Part shown: positions 1 to 7,271 of the stretch, one piece after another
Layout: each line of letters opens with the position of its first letter
Position numbering within the stretch: the first letter of the stretch is position 1
Source of the DNA: Paracoccaceae bacterium
GTDB lineage: Bacteria > Pseudomonadota > Alphaproteobacteria > Rhodobacterales > Rhodobacteraceae
NCBI GenBank assembly: GCA_013214715.1
Contig: JABSSB010000157.1
Coordinates: 1 to 13,436, forward strand
DNA length: 13,436 nucleotides
Direction: 5' to 3'
Translations under genes and position numbers: made by a program
The notes under the pieces: generated by a model
Told to the model about the DNA's origin: nothing
What the model saw: the letters and a program-made list of their open reading frames with translations, nothing else
Database searches by the model: none

Positions 1-70
1 AAAGGCCTGCTAGCGGCAGGTTTAGCGGCAAACCGGTTTGGATTTAACAGTAAGGGGTGACGTTTTGGGC

Positions 71-467
71 TCAGGCATACGCGAGATCCAGAGACACCTC
101 ATAGCGGCGAGGTTCACGCGGCAATTGCGCTATGGTCACCAGCGCATGATGTGGCGCCTTTACGAGGCCGAGCAGAACGATCTGCGCTGGTGTCTGCGAT
201 GCGGGTATGCCACTTGATGCGATGTATTGCTGTGCGTCCTGCCGGGTTCGGGCCTGCCAGATACGTAGGGCGCTGGGATACGTGTCAGGTTTCTCGAAAC
301 CGCCGAAGATCCTCGAGGGATACGATCTCGATTGGCGCACGTTGGCGCATCACCGTGCGGATATGTTCTATCGCTGTCATGGGCGTTTTATCGAGGATGC
401 GGGCGAGGTTTGCCCACGCTGGCGCGAGGCTCCTAGATCTGGGTGAATGTGTGATGGGGGCTCAGGC
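71..467 (-). pseudogene. Frameshifted coding-like remnant, unidentified
   Basis: No intact gene is visible in positions 1-643. On the minus strand one frame, open from about 467 and containing an ATG at 380 (MTAIEHIRTVMRQR...), reads to a TGA at 285-287. A second minus frame then continues from about 284 (DTYPSALRIWQARTRQ...) to a TGA at 71-73. Joined by a single frameshift near 285-290, the two would give one protein of roughly 100-130 residues with a sensible amino acid mix. A third minus frame, 600 to the TAG at 433-435, has a short match to the first remnant (AQIVL followed by PHH). I do not recognise the family. The whole stretch could also be noncoding; the evidence is only frame openness and composition. 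Confidence 0.3.
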
Positions 468-576
468 GAGTGACAGCTCGCGCCAGAACGATCTGGGCTC
501 GCCCCCGGTCCACGAAAGGACGCGGCGACTGTATGCGATCTAGGGGCTTCGTAAAAGGATTCCGAAACCCGTTCGC

Positions 577-598
577 GTGAACCACAGGTGAACCACAG
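577..598. repeat. Perfect 11-bp tandem repeat beside tRNA-Thr
   Basis: GTGAACCACAG occurs twice with no spacer, at 577-587 and 588-598, about 45 bp beyond the 3' end of the tRNA gene. Short direct repeats beside a tRNA 3' end can be recombinase arm-type sites, but no integrase gene and no second copy of the tRNA 3' end is visible in the window. A chance duplication is equally possible. Confidence 0.6.
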
Positions 599-643
599 CC
601 TCAAACCTCTGAGGAAAGCAATTCTTGTAAGTCATTGATTTTA

Positions 644-718
<75 letters not shown>

Positions 719-730
719 GTTGGTGGCGGG

Positions 731-759
731 TGATTAGTCTTATTCGTTAGGGGGCGCAA
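731..759 (-). promoter_or_regulatory. Possible tRNA-Thr promoter
   Basis: On the minus strand a TTGCGC (754-759) and a TAATCA (731-736) are separated by 17 bp, and the second box ends 12 nt before the tRNA. The position fits a sigma-70-type promoter giving a short leader. The -10 box is a poor match to consensus, so this rests mostly on placement. Confidence 0.3.
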
Positions 760-780
760 CCCCGTCTGGACGGTTTTTTT
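751..780 (+). terminator. Weak terminator-like hairpin with T7 tract
   Basis: On the plus strand two short G+C stems (GGGG/CCCC at 751-763, and CCGT/ACGG at 762-773, sharing bases) are followed by seven T at 774-780. The stems have only 4 bp. It lies just upstream of the 51-residue ORF, so it could stop stray plus-strand transcription or act as a leader signal. It could also be chance. Confidence 0.25.
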
Positions 781-801
781 GCACTCCGGTAGAAGCATGC
801 C

Positions 802-957
802 ATGACCAAGGATAAAAAGCCGGAACGCGGCCCCAAGCCGACCCCTTCGCGTGAGGACAGGCTGAAAGCCGCGCTGAAGGCCAACCTCACGAAACGCAAG
901 GCACAATCGCGTGCGCGGGCGGCTAACAATACAGGCAAAGACACGGCCGAGGAGTAA
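802..957 (+). CDS. Small basic hypothetical protein (51 aa)
   Basis: The ATG at 802 opens a 51-codon frame ending in TAA at 955-957, only 4 nt before the murA GTG. The product is very basic and hydrophilic (MTKDKKPERGPKPTPS at the N-terminus, then RLKAALKANLTKRKAQSRAR), with no signal peptide or membrane segment. The C-terminal half looks helical; the N-terminus is rich in Pro and Lys and probably disordered. A small Lys/Arg-rich protein of this sort could contact nucleic acid, but no known domain is visible and I assign no function. Its position as first gene of the murA cluster and the tight junction to murA support it being real. No strong Shine-Dalgarno sequence precedes the ATG. Confidence 0.7.
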   Translation: MTKDKKPERGPKPTPSREDRLKAALKANLTKRKAQSRARAANNTGKDTAEE

Positions 958-961
958 AGCA

Positions 962-2230
962 GTGGATTCGATTTTGGTGACCGGGAATGGTGCGCTAAGC
1001 GGCCAGATTCCCATCGCGGGTGCAAAAAACGCCTGCCTAACGCTGATGCCAGCCGCAATTTTGAGCGATGACCCGCTTACGCTAACCAACGCGCCGCGGC
1101 TCTCTGACATCAAGACCATGACCACCCTTTTGGAAAGCCTGGGGCTGGAAGTGGCCAGTTTGCAAAATGGCAAGGTTCTGGCCATGTCCGGGCGCGGCGC
1201 GAATAATCTGCGGGCCGATTATGACATCGTGCGCAAGATGCGCGCTTCGATCCTCGTGCTGGGGCCGCTTTTGGCGCGGCATGGCCGGGCCGAAGTGTCA
1301 CTGCCCGGCGGGTGCGCCATCGGTGCGCGACCCGTGGACCTGCATCAACGCGCGATGGAGGCTTTGGGCGCCGAATTGGAACTGCGCGATGGATATTTGC
1401 ATGCCTCGGCACCGAACGGATTGAAGGGTGGGATCATCGATTTTCCGATTGTCTCGGTCGGGGCTACGGAAAACGCTTTGATGGCGGCCACGCTCGCCAA
1501 GGGGACCACGGAAATTCGCAACGCAGCGCGCGAGCCCGAGATCGTGGACCTGGCCCACTGCTTGCGAGCGATGGGCGCGCAGATTTCGGGCGAAGGCACA
1601 TCCACCATTACGATTCAGGGTGTCGACAGCCTTGGCGGTGCGACACATCCTGTTGTCACCGATCGGATTGAGCTGGGCACCTATATGCTGGCTCCAGCGA
1701 TCACTGGCGGTGAAGTGGAACTGCTGGGCGGGCGGCGCGATCTGTTGGCGGCGTTCTGTGACAAGCTGGACGAAGCAGGCGTTGACGTGACGCAGACAAA
1801 TACCGGACTGAAGGTCAAACGCCGGTCGGATCACATCAAGGCGGTGAATGTCACCACCGAACCCTTCCCCGGCTTTCCGACGGATTTGCAGGCGCAGATG
1901 ATGGCAATGCTCTGCACTGCAGATGGGGAAAGCGTTCTGGAAGAAACCATTTTCGAAAACCGCTTCATGCATGCGCCCGAGTTGAACCGCATGGGCGCAA
2001 AGATCGATGTGCAGGGCGGGACAGCCAAAGTGACGGGTGTGACCCGCCTGAAAGGCGCGCCGGTGATGGCCACGGATTTGCGGGCCTCGGTCTCGCTGAT
2101 CCTGGCGGGGCTTGCGGCGGATGGCGACACAAAAGTCGCACGGGTCTATCATCTGGATCGTGGCTATGAAAAGGTCGTGACGAAACTGCGCGGCGTGGGC
2201 GCGCTGATTGAACGGATCAAAGGTGACTGA
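962..2230 (+). CDS. murA: UDP-N-acetylglucosamine 1-carboxyvinyltransferase MurA
   Basis: Cytoplasmic enzyme that transfers enolpyruvate from PEP to the 3'-OH of UDP-GlcNAc, the first committed step of peptidoglycan synthesis and the fosfomycin target. I choose the GTG at 962 (422 aa) over the in-frame ATG at 911: a GGAG at 951-954 lies 7 nt before it, the earlier start would overlap the upstream ORF, and MDSILVTGNG matches the normal N-terminus. Active-site residues are present: Lys22-Asn23 in GAKNA, catalytic Cys118 in PGGCAIGARPVDLH, Asp308 in FPTDLQAQ and Arg400 in HLDRGYE. With Cys rather than Asp at the catalytic position, fosfomycin sensitivity would be expected. Length is standard for the two-domain inside-out alpha/beta barrel fold. 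The stop is 2 nt before the next gene. Confidence 0.97.
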   Translation: MDSILVTGNGALSGQIPIAGAKNACLTLMPAAILSDDPLTLTNAPRLSDIKTMTTLLESLGLEVASLQNGKVLAMSGRGANNLRADYDIVRKMRASILVLGPLLARHGRAEVSLPGGCAIGARPVDLHQRAMEALGAELELRDGYLHASAPNGLKGGIIDFPIVSVGATENALMAATLAKGTTEIRNAAREPEIVDLAHCLRAMGAQISGEGTSTITIQGVDSLGGATHPVVTDRIELGTYMLAPAITGGEVELLGGRRDLLAAFCDKLDEAGVDVTQTNTGLKVKRRSDHIKAVNVTTEPFPGFPTDLQAQMMAMLCTADGESVLEETIFENRFMHAPELNRMGAKIDVQGGTAKVTGVTRLKGAPVMATDLRASVSLILAGLAADGDTKVARVYHLDRGYEKVVTKLRGVGALIERIKGD

Positions 2231-2232
2231 CG

Positions 2233-2700
2233 GTGGCAGAGGACGCAAAATTTGAAGATGGTGATGAGCGTCCGCTCAACCTTGGGGCATTGGACGGCGA
2301 AGATCTGCGCGTCTTGGCGACGCTGACGCAGGACGCTGTGCTGCCAGTCACCGAGATGAGTTTCAAACCGCGGGAACGGCGTTTTGCCCTGCTACTCAAT
2401 CGTTTTCGGTGGGAACATCAGACAGGCCGCGGCGCGCCAGAGCGGGTGCAATCGCTGCTGGTCTTTGAAAACGTGTTGAAGGTGACCAGCCAGGGCATTG
2501 ACCGCAGCGACAAGGACATGATCCTGTCGCTTCTCGATATTGAATTTGATGGCGCGGATGACGATGCTGGCAATGTCACGCTGGTTCTGGCAGGCGATGG
2601 GGCAATCCGGCTTGAGGTGGAAGCGCTCGAAGCCTCTTTACGGGATGTGACGCGGCCCTATCTGGCTCCTTCGAAATCGGCTCCGCATCACAACGCCTGA
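2233..2700 (+). CDS. DUF2948 family protein
   Basis: A GTG at 2233, only 2 nt after the murA stop, opens a 155-codon frame; an AAAGGTGA overlapping the end of murA (2219-2226) serves as ribosome site. The acidic, soluble product contains LNLGALDGEDLRVLATLTQD near residue 15, then FKPRERRFALLLNRFRWE, and ends with an acidic stretch followed by LVLAGDGAIRLEVEALEASL. I recognise this as the DUF2948 family, which in Rhodobacterales sits between murA and hisD. No signal peptide or membrane segment is visible. Its function is unknown; neighbour retention alone does not show whether it serves cell-wall or histidine metabolism. Confidence 0.85.
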   Translation: MAEDAKFEDGDERPLNLGALDGEDLRVLATLTQDAVLPVTEMSFKPRERRFALLLNRFRWEHQTGRGAPERVQSLLVFENVLKVTSQGIDRSDKDMILSLLDIEFDGADDDAGNVTLVLAGDGAIRLEVEALEASLRDVTRPYLAPSKSAPHHNA

Positions 2701-2755
2701 CGGCTTGTGACCACGCGCGGCGCCCGATACACCCCATCGCAGCCGGAGGTTTGCC

Positions 2756-4057
2756 ATGCCCGTTTTTCTGTCCACATCGGACATAGATTTTGCCACGCGC
2801 TTTCACGCCCTTCTGGGTGCCAAGCGCGAGGACAGCCCGGATGTGGATGCGGTCGTGGCCGAAATCATCGCCGATGTGCGGGAGCGCGGCGATGCCGCCG
2901 TCATCGACCTGACAGCAAAATTTGACCGGTTGGAGCTCACGCCGAACCAACTGGCGATTTCGGAGGCCGAGATTGACGCGGCGATTGCTGAGGTGTCGCC
3001 TGCAGATCGCGCTGCGCTGAAGCTAGCTGCAGACCGCATCCGCGCTTATCACGAACGCCAGATGCCGGCCGATGCGGAATGGACCGATGCGGCGGGCGCG
3101 ACGCTGGGCTGGCGCTGGTCAGCGGTGTCGGCGGCAGGACTTTACGTGCCTGGTGGTCTGGCTTCTTACCCGTCCTCTGTTCTGATGAACGCGATCCCGG
3201 CCAAGGTGGCCGGTGTGGCACGGCTGGCCATCGTGGTGCCAACGCCGGATGGCGTGTTGAACCCTTTGGTCCTGCTGGCTGCGCGACTGGCCGGCGTGGA
3301 TGAGATCTATCGCATCGGCGGTGCGCAGGCCGTGGCGGCTCTGGCCTATGGCACACAAACCATTGCGCCTGTCGACAAGATCACTGGCCCTGGCAATGCC
3401 TTTGTCGCCGCTGCCAAGCGCCGCGTCTTTGGCAAGGTCGGCATCGACATGATCGCAGGCCCGTCCGAGATTCTGGTGATCGCGGATGCTGACAATGACC
3501 CGGATTGGATCGCTCTGGATTTGCTGAGCCAGGCCGAACATGACGAAAGCGCGCAATCCATTCTGATCACGGATGATGCCGCGTTCGGGCAGGCCGTCGC
3601 CGCTGCTGTGGACGCGCGGTTGGAAACGCTTGAGCGGCGCGAGATCGCGGGCCCCAGCTGGCGCGATTTCGGCGCGGTGATCACTGTGCGCGATCTGAAC
3701 GAAGCTGCCGACTTGTCCAACCGCATTGCGCCCGAACACCTGGAACTTTGCGTCGCCGATCCGCGCGCCCTGTCGGAAAAATGCATCCATGCGGGTGCGA
3801 TCTTTCTGGGCGGGTGGACACCCGAAGCTATCGGTGACTATGTCGGCGGCCCGAACCATGTCTTGCCCACGGCGCGTTCGGCCCGGTTTTCGTCGGGCCT
3901 GTCGGTGATGGATTTCCTCAAGCGCACGACTTTGGCCCAAATGACGCCAGAGGCATTGCGCAACATCGGCCCGGCCGCGGAAACGCTGGCGATTTCCGAA
4001 AGCCTCGAGGCGCACGGCCTGTCGGTCCGCGCCCGTTTGGACCGATTGAACAAGTAA
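2756..4057 (+). CDS. hisD: Histidinol dehydrogenase HisD
   Basis: Cytoplasmic zinc enzyme that oxidises L-histidinol to L-histidine in two NAD-dependent steps, ending histidine biosynthesis. The 433-residue product has the full ligand and catalytic set in family positions: Gln259 and His262 (LLSQAEHDESAQS), Glu327-His328 (IAPEHLE), Asp361 (GDYVGGPNH) and His420 (LEAHGLS). The glycine-rich GLYVPGG (129-134) and the GPGNAFVAAAKR stretch (211-222) are also intact. The ATG at 2756 has a strong GGAGGT (2745-2750) five nt upstream. It follows the DUF2948 gene by 55 bp and is the only his gene here. It is convergent with rplP; the neighbour I would expect downstream in Rhodobacterales (UPF0262) is not seen. 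Confidence 0.97.
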   Translation: MPVFLSTSDIDFATRFHALLGAKREDSPDVDAVVAEIIADVRERGDAAVIDLTAKFDRLELTPNQLAISEAEIDAAIAEVSPADRAALKLAADRIRAYHERQMPADAEWTDAAGATLGWRWSAVSAAGLYVPGGLASYPSSVLMNAIPAKVAGVARLAIVVPTPDGVLNPLVLLAARLAGVDEIYRIGGAQAVAALAYGTQTIAPVDKITGPGNAFVAAAKRRVFGKVGIDMIAGPSEILVIADADNDPDWIALDLLSQAEHDESAQSILITDDAAFGQAVAAAVDARLETLERREIAGPSWRDFGAVITVRDLNEAADLSNRIAPEHLELCVADPRALSEKCIHAGAIFLGGWTPEAIGDYVGGPNHVLPTARSARFSSGLSVMDFLKRTTLAQMTPEALRNIGPAAETLAISESLEAHGLSVRARLDRLNK

Positions 4058-4309
4058 TCCCAGTGTTCACCACATCTGATTTTGCGGCGTTTGGGACGTC
4101 GTCTGAAAGGCAATAACGCCTGTGTCAAAACGTCAGGTGTTTGAGCTGAAACAGTTTCAGAAGGCGTGGAGACTACCCACAATTCCTCTGGCCCATAAAG
4201 GTCGCAGCGCGACAGTGATCTGAACCGCAAAAGACCCTCGACAAAGCCCCCGGCCCTTGGCCCGACGCTCTCAGTCCAAACAGAATTCAGTATCTCACAC
4301 TGCGCACGT
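4058..4309. other. Convergent spacer after hisD, no gene seen
   Basis: About 250 bp between the hisD stop and the rplP-side terminator. I see no convincing ORF, RNA gene or strong hisD terminator. The one clear structure is a 15-bp odd palindrome, CTGAAAC-A-GTTTCAG, at 4146-4160, which has no T tract and is not a terminator. Confidence 0.6.
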
Positions 4310-4340
4310 AAAAAACCCCGCCGCATAGCTGCGACGGGGT
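4310..4340 (-). terminator. Intrinsic terminator of the rplB-rplP unit
   Basis: On the minus strand a 10-bp G+C-rich stem (4316-4325 with 4330-4339) around a 4-nt loop is followed by six T (4310-4315 read as A on plus). One position pairs as G-U in the minus-strand RNA but would be a C-A mismatch in the plus-strand RNA, so the structure is built for minus-strand transcription. It lies about 40 nt beyond the rplP stop. Confidence 0.88.
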
Positions 4341-4381
4341 GTTTCATGCGTTGGCGGGCAGTAACTGCCGCGCCGACAGGC

Positions 4382-4795
4382 TTACCAGTCCTCGCGGACC
4401 ACGACGCGGGTCTTGATCGGCAGCTTCATCGCGGCAAGGCGCAGGGCCTCACGGGCGATGTCGTCATTGACGCCATCGATCTCGAACATCACGCGGCCAG
4501 GCTTGACCTTTGCCGCCCAGTAATCAACCGAGCCTTTACCTTTACCCATACGGACTTCGGTCGGCTTCGATGTCACCGGCGTATCCGGAAAAATCCGGAT
4601 CCAGACGCGGCCCTGACGCTTCATATGACGCGTCATGGCCCGACGAGCGGCTTCGATCTGGCGGGCGGTCACACGCTCCGGCTGGAGCGCCTTGAGGCCA
4701 TAGGTGCCAAAGTTCAGATCAGACCCACCTTTTGCCAGGCCCTTGATCCGGCCTTTGTGCATCTTGCGGAATTTTGTGCGCTTCGGTTGCAGCAT
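4382..4795 (-). CDS. rplP: 50S ribosomal protein L16
   Basis: Component of the large subunit near the A site and the base of the central protuberance. The 137-residue product is full length, with the N-terminal MLQPKRTKFRKMHKGR, the central RRAMTRHMKRQGRVWIRIFP and the KGKGSVDYW loop that reaches the peptidyl transferase region. It ends normally in KTRVVVREDW. The ATG is 12 nt after the rpsC stop. In the classical S10 operon rpmC and rpsQ follow rplP; here a terminator and then convergent hisD follow instead, so rplP is the last gene of its unit. Confidence 0.98.
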   Translation of the reverse strand: MLQPKRTKFRKMHKGRIKGLAKGGSDLNFGTYGLKALQPERVTARQIEAARRAMTRHMKRQGRVWIRIFPDTPVTSKPTEVRMGKGKGSVDYWAAKVKPGRVMFEIDGVNDDIAREALRLAAMKLPIKTRVVVREDW

Positions 4796-4807
4796 CTCTG
4801 TCTCTCC

Positions 4808-5527
4808 TTAGCGATCGCGGCGATTGCCGCCACCCGCACCACGGGGGGCGGGACCATCCTGGAGTTCCTGCGCCTTGCGATCACGCGCCGACGGATCATG
4901 TTCCATGATCTCGCCTTTGAAGATCCACACCTTGATGCCGATGATCCCGTAGGGGGTCGCGGCTTCGGCGTGGGCGTAATCAATGTCGGCCCGCAGGGTG
5001 TGCAGCGGCACGCGACCTTCGCGATACCATTCGGTCCGGGCGATTTCGGCACCACCCAGACGACCAGCGACGTTCACCCGGATCCCCAGGGCGCCCATGC
5101 GCATGGCGTTCTGCACGGCCCGCTTCATCGCGCGGCGGAAGGAGACACGACGCTCCAACTGCTGGGCGATGGATTCACCCACCAGGGCGGCGTCCAGCTC
5201 GGGCTTGCGGACCTCAACGATGTTGAGATGCAGTTCCGAGTCGGTCATCGCAGCGATTTTCTTGCGCAGCACTTCGATATCGGCGCCTTTTTTGCCGATG
5301 ATCACACCGGGGCGGGCTGTGTGGATCGTGACGCGGCACTTCTTGTGCGGACGTTCGATGATCACACGGGCCACACCGGCCTGCTTGCACTCGGTTTTGA
5401 TGAACTCGCGGATCTTCAGATCTTCGAGCAGCAGATCACCATAATCCTTGGTGTCTGCATACCAGCGGCTGTCCCAGGTGCGGTTGACCTGAAGACGCAT
5501 GCCAATCGGATTAACCTTCTGACCCAT
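4808..5527 (-). CDS. rpsC: 30S ribosomal protein S3
   Basis: Small-subunit head protein lining the mRNA entry channel. The 239-residue product begins MGQKVNPIGMRL, has a type II KH domain with the GXXG loop IIGKKG at 76-81, and the S3 C-terminal signature GRLGGAEIARTEWYREGRVP at about 156-174. A Gly/Arg-rich tail (PAPRGAGGGNRRDR) follows. Its ATG overlaps the rplV stop by one base (TAATG), a termination-reinitiation junction that should couple translation of the two genes. Confidence 0.98.
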   Translation of the reverse strand: MGQKVNPIGMRLQVNRTWDSRWYADTKDYGDLLLEDLKIREFIKTECKQAGVARVIIERPHKKCRVTIHTARPGVIIGKKGADIEVLRKKIAAMTDSELHLNIVEVRKPELDAALVGESIAQQLERRVSFRRAMKRAVQNAMRMGALGIRVNVAGRLGGAEIARTEWYREGRVPLHTLRADIDYAHAEAATPYGIIGIKVWIFKGEIMEHDPSARDRKAQELQDGPAPRGAGGGNRRDR

Positions 5528-5907
5528 TAGGCTTGCTCCTCAACTTGACGCACCTTGATGGTGATCTCCGAGAACGGCTTCATGATCTTGCCGTAGCGTC
5601 CACGGGCGCGCGGGCGACCGCGTTTCATGACCAGGTTCTTGCCCACATAGGCCTCGGCGACGATGAGTTCATCGACGTCCAGGTTGTGGTTGTTCTCGGC
5701 ATTGGCGATGGCGGACTGAAGACATTTCTTCACGTCCTGCGCGACCCGCTTGTTCGAGAAGGTCAGATCGGTCAAAGCGCGATCGACTTTCTTGCCGCGG
5801 ATCATGGCTGCCACCAGATTCAGTTTCTGCGGGCTGGTCCGAAGCATGCGGGTTTTGGCCATAGCTTCGTTTTCAGCCACGCGGCGGGGGTTCTTTTCCT
5901 TGCCCAT
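5527..5907 (-). CDS. rplV: 50S ribosomal protein L22
   Basis: Large-subunit protein whose extended beta hairpin lines the peptide exit tunnel; changes there give macrolide resistance in other bacteria. The 126-residue product shows SPQKLNLVAAMIRGKKVDRA at about 25-44 and the conserved hairpin MKRGRPRARGRYGKI near 95-109. The first ATG (MGKEKNPRRVAENEAMAK) is chosen because the extension has the basic composition usual for the family in this order and the gene then starts 3 nt after rpsS. An internal ATG at codon 16 is the alternative. It overlaps rpsC by one base. Confidence 0.97.
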   Translation of the reverse strand: MGKEKNPRRVAENEAMAKTRMLRTSPQKLNLVAAMIRGKKVDRALTDLTFSNKRVAQDVKKCLQSAIANAENNHNLDVDELIVAEAYVGKNLVMKRGRPRARGRYGKIMKPFSEITIKVRQVEEQA

Positions 5908-5910
5908 GAC

Positions 5911-6189
5911 TTACTTCCGTTTCGCTTTTTTGTCTGCGGCGTGACCGTAATAGGTCCGGGTCGGCGAATATTCACCGAACTTCTGACCGATCATGTCTTC
6001 CGAGACGTTCACAGGGATGTGCTTCTGGCCGTTGTAAACGCCAAACGTCAGACCCACGAATTGGGGCAGGATCGTCGAGCGGCGCGACCAGATTTTGATG
6101 ACTTCGTTACGACCCGACTCGCGTGCCGCTTCGGCTTTTTTCAGCACGTAAGCGTCAACAAAGGGGCCTTTCCAAACAGAGCGCGACAT
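5911..6189 (-). CDS. rpsS: 30S ribosomal protein S19
   Basis: Small-subunit head protein that contacts the A-site tRNA region and bridges to the large subunit. The 92-residue product is full length: MSRSVWKGPFVDAYVLKKA at the N-terminus, IKIWSRRSTILPQFVGLTFG in the core, and GHKFGEY-type sequence (here IGQKFGEYSPTRTYYGHAAD) toward the basic C-terminus. It starts 3 nt after the rplB stop and ends 3 nt before rplV. Confidence 0.98.
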   Translation of the reverse strand: MSRSVWKGPFVDAYVLKKAEAARESGRNEVIKIWSRRSTILPQFVGLTFGVYNGQKHIPVNVSEDMIGQKFGEYSPTRTYYGHAADKKAKRK

Positions 6190-6192
6190 ATG

Positions 6193-7035
6193 TTAGCGAC
6201 CCTTCTTCTTGGCGTGGCGCGAGCGGATGATCAGCTTCTGCGACGCCTTGTTGGTGTTGCGGGTGCGCTTGCCCTTGGTCGGCTTACCCCATGGGGTCAC
6301 CGGGTGACGACCACCCGAAGTCCGGCCTTCACCACCACCATGCGGGTGGTCGATCGGGTTCATAACGACACCACGAACGCTCGGACGTTTGCCAAGGTGG
6401 CGGTTGCGACCGGCCTTGCCAAGGTTCTGGTTCGAATTGTCAGGGTTCGACACGGCCCCAACGGTGGCCATGCATTCCTGACGCACCATGCGCAGTTCGC
6501 CCGAGGACAGGCGGATCTGAGCGTAGCCACCATCACGGCCCACGAACTGGGCGTAGGTGCCGGCTGCACGGGCGATCTGGCCGCCTTTGCCGGGCTTCAT
6601 TTCGATGTTGTGCACGATGGTGCCGATCGGCATGCCCGAGAACGGCATTGCGTTGCCCGGCTTGATATCGGCTTTGGCGCTGGCGGTCACCGTGTCACCC
6701 ACAGCCAGACGCTGCGGTGCGATGATATAGGCCTGTTCGCCATCTTCATATTTGATCAGCGCGATGAAGGCGGTCCGGTTCGGGTCATATTCGATCCGCT
6801 CGACGGTGGCCGCCACGTCCATTTTGTTGCGCTTGAAATCAACGATCCGGTAGAGGCGTTTCGCCCCACCACCGCGGCGTCGCGATGTGATCCGTCCGGT
6901 GTTGTTCCGGCCGCCCGATTTTGTCAGACCCTCAGTGAGGGATTTGACAGGACGTCCTTTCCAAAGCTCCGAACGGTCGATCAGCACCAGCCCGCGCTGG
7001 CCCGGCGTCGTCGGCTTGTACGACTTAAGTGCCAT
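6193..7035 (-). CDS. rplB: 50S ribosomal protein L2
   Basis: Core 23S rRNA-binding protein needed for subunit association and peptidyl transferase function. The 280-residue product is full length, with GGRNNTGRITSRRRGGG at about 41-57 (RNA-binding N-terminal OB-like domain), the central GKAGRNRHLGKRPSVRG, and the signature MNPIDHPHGGGEGRTSGGRH at 225-244 whose His230 matches the conserved histidine near the peptidyl transferase centre. A GGAAG about 11-15 nt upstream is a modest ribosome site. In the usual order rplB directly follows rplW. Here about 3 kb and two terminators separate them, so rplB heads its own unit with rpsS, rplV, rpsC and rplP. Confidence 0.98.
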   Translation of the reverse strand: MALKSYKPTTPGQRGLVLIDRSELWKGRPVKSLTEGLTKSGGRNNTGRITSRRRGGGAKRLYRIVDFKRNKMDVAATVERIEYDPNRTAFIALIKYEDGEQAYIIAPQRLAVGDTVTASAKADIKPGNAMPFSGMPIGTIVHNIEMKPGKGGQIARAAGTYAQFVGRDGGYAQIRLSSGELRMVRQECMATVGAVSNPDNSNQNLGKAGRNRHLGKRPSVRGVVMNPIDHPHGGGEGRTSGGRHPVTPWGKPTKGKRTRNTNKASQKLIIRSRHAKKKGR

Positions 7036-7152
7036 GCTTCTGTCTTCCGTTTAGCTATGCGGTACCCTTGGGTTCTTGTCTTTGGGCCCGCTATGTTAAA
7101 GCCCCCCGAAGGTGGCCAAGGTGTTTAGGGCCCCGAAGGTCCCCGGTCGACT
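7036..7152 (-). promoter_or_regulatory. Inferred rplB promoter and leader region
   Basis: The terminator at 7170-7201 stops transcription from the right, so the rplB unit must start within this stretch. The minus strand holds two copies of ACCTTCGGGG (plus-strand CCCCGAAGGT at 7104-7113 and 7131-7140, 27 bp apart) and a TTGGCC followed by TTTAACAT, but no box pair good enough to name a promoter. The repeat core recurs in the rpsJ leader (12112-12119). Confidence 0.4.
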
Positions 7153-7201
7153 GGCCTGAAAAACAGGCCAAAAACACGCGCCCCGGAATCAATCCGGGGC
7201 G
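7152..7201 (-). terminator. Terminator between the CDF remnant and rplB
   Basis: On the minus strand a 9-bp stem (7179-7187 with 7193-7201, 5-nt loop) is followed by GTGTTTTT (T run at 7170-7174). Directly after it comes a second 7-bp hairpin, TGGCCTG-AAAAA-CAGGCCA on plus (7152-7170). The first is a good intrinsic terminator for the remnant gene that ends at 7272; the second may reinforce it. The plus strand has no T tract after either stem. Confidence 0.78.
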
Positions 7202-7271
7202 GTGATGGGCGCTGTTAGCACCGTTTTCCCTTGGCGTCCATGCGCAATGGCGTTTTTCTTCGAGCCTCGCC

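Noticed and set aside
29..40. CAAACCGGTTTG perfect 12-bp palindrome
   Set aside because: Short, isolated at the window edge and with no gene to control in view.
911..961. Upstream ATG extension of murA
   Set aside because: It overlaps the 51-residue ORF and adds a basic stretch absent from MurA; the GTG at 962 has a ribosome site and the correct N-terminus.
1298..2248. 316-codon minus-strand open frame
   Set aside because: Antisense shadow of murA.
4146..4160. CTGAAAC-A-GTTTCAG as a hisD terminator
   Set aside because: The stem is A+T-rich and no T tract follows on either strand.
4346..5530. 394-codon plus-strand open frame
   Set aside because: Antisense shadow of rplP and rpsC with no motif of its own.
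5533..7128. 531-codon plus-strand open frame
   Set aside because: It lies antisense to rplV, rpsS and rplB, which are certain; long antisense frames are normal at this G+C and codon bias.
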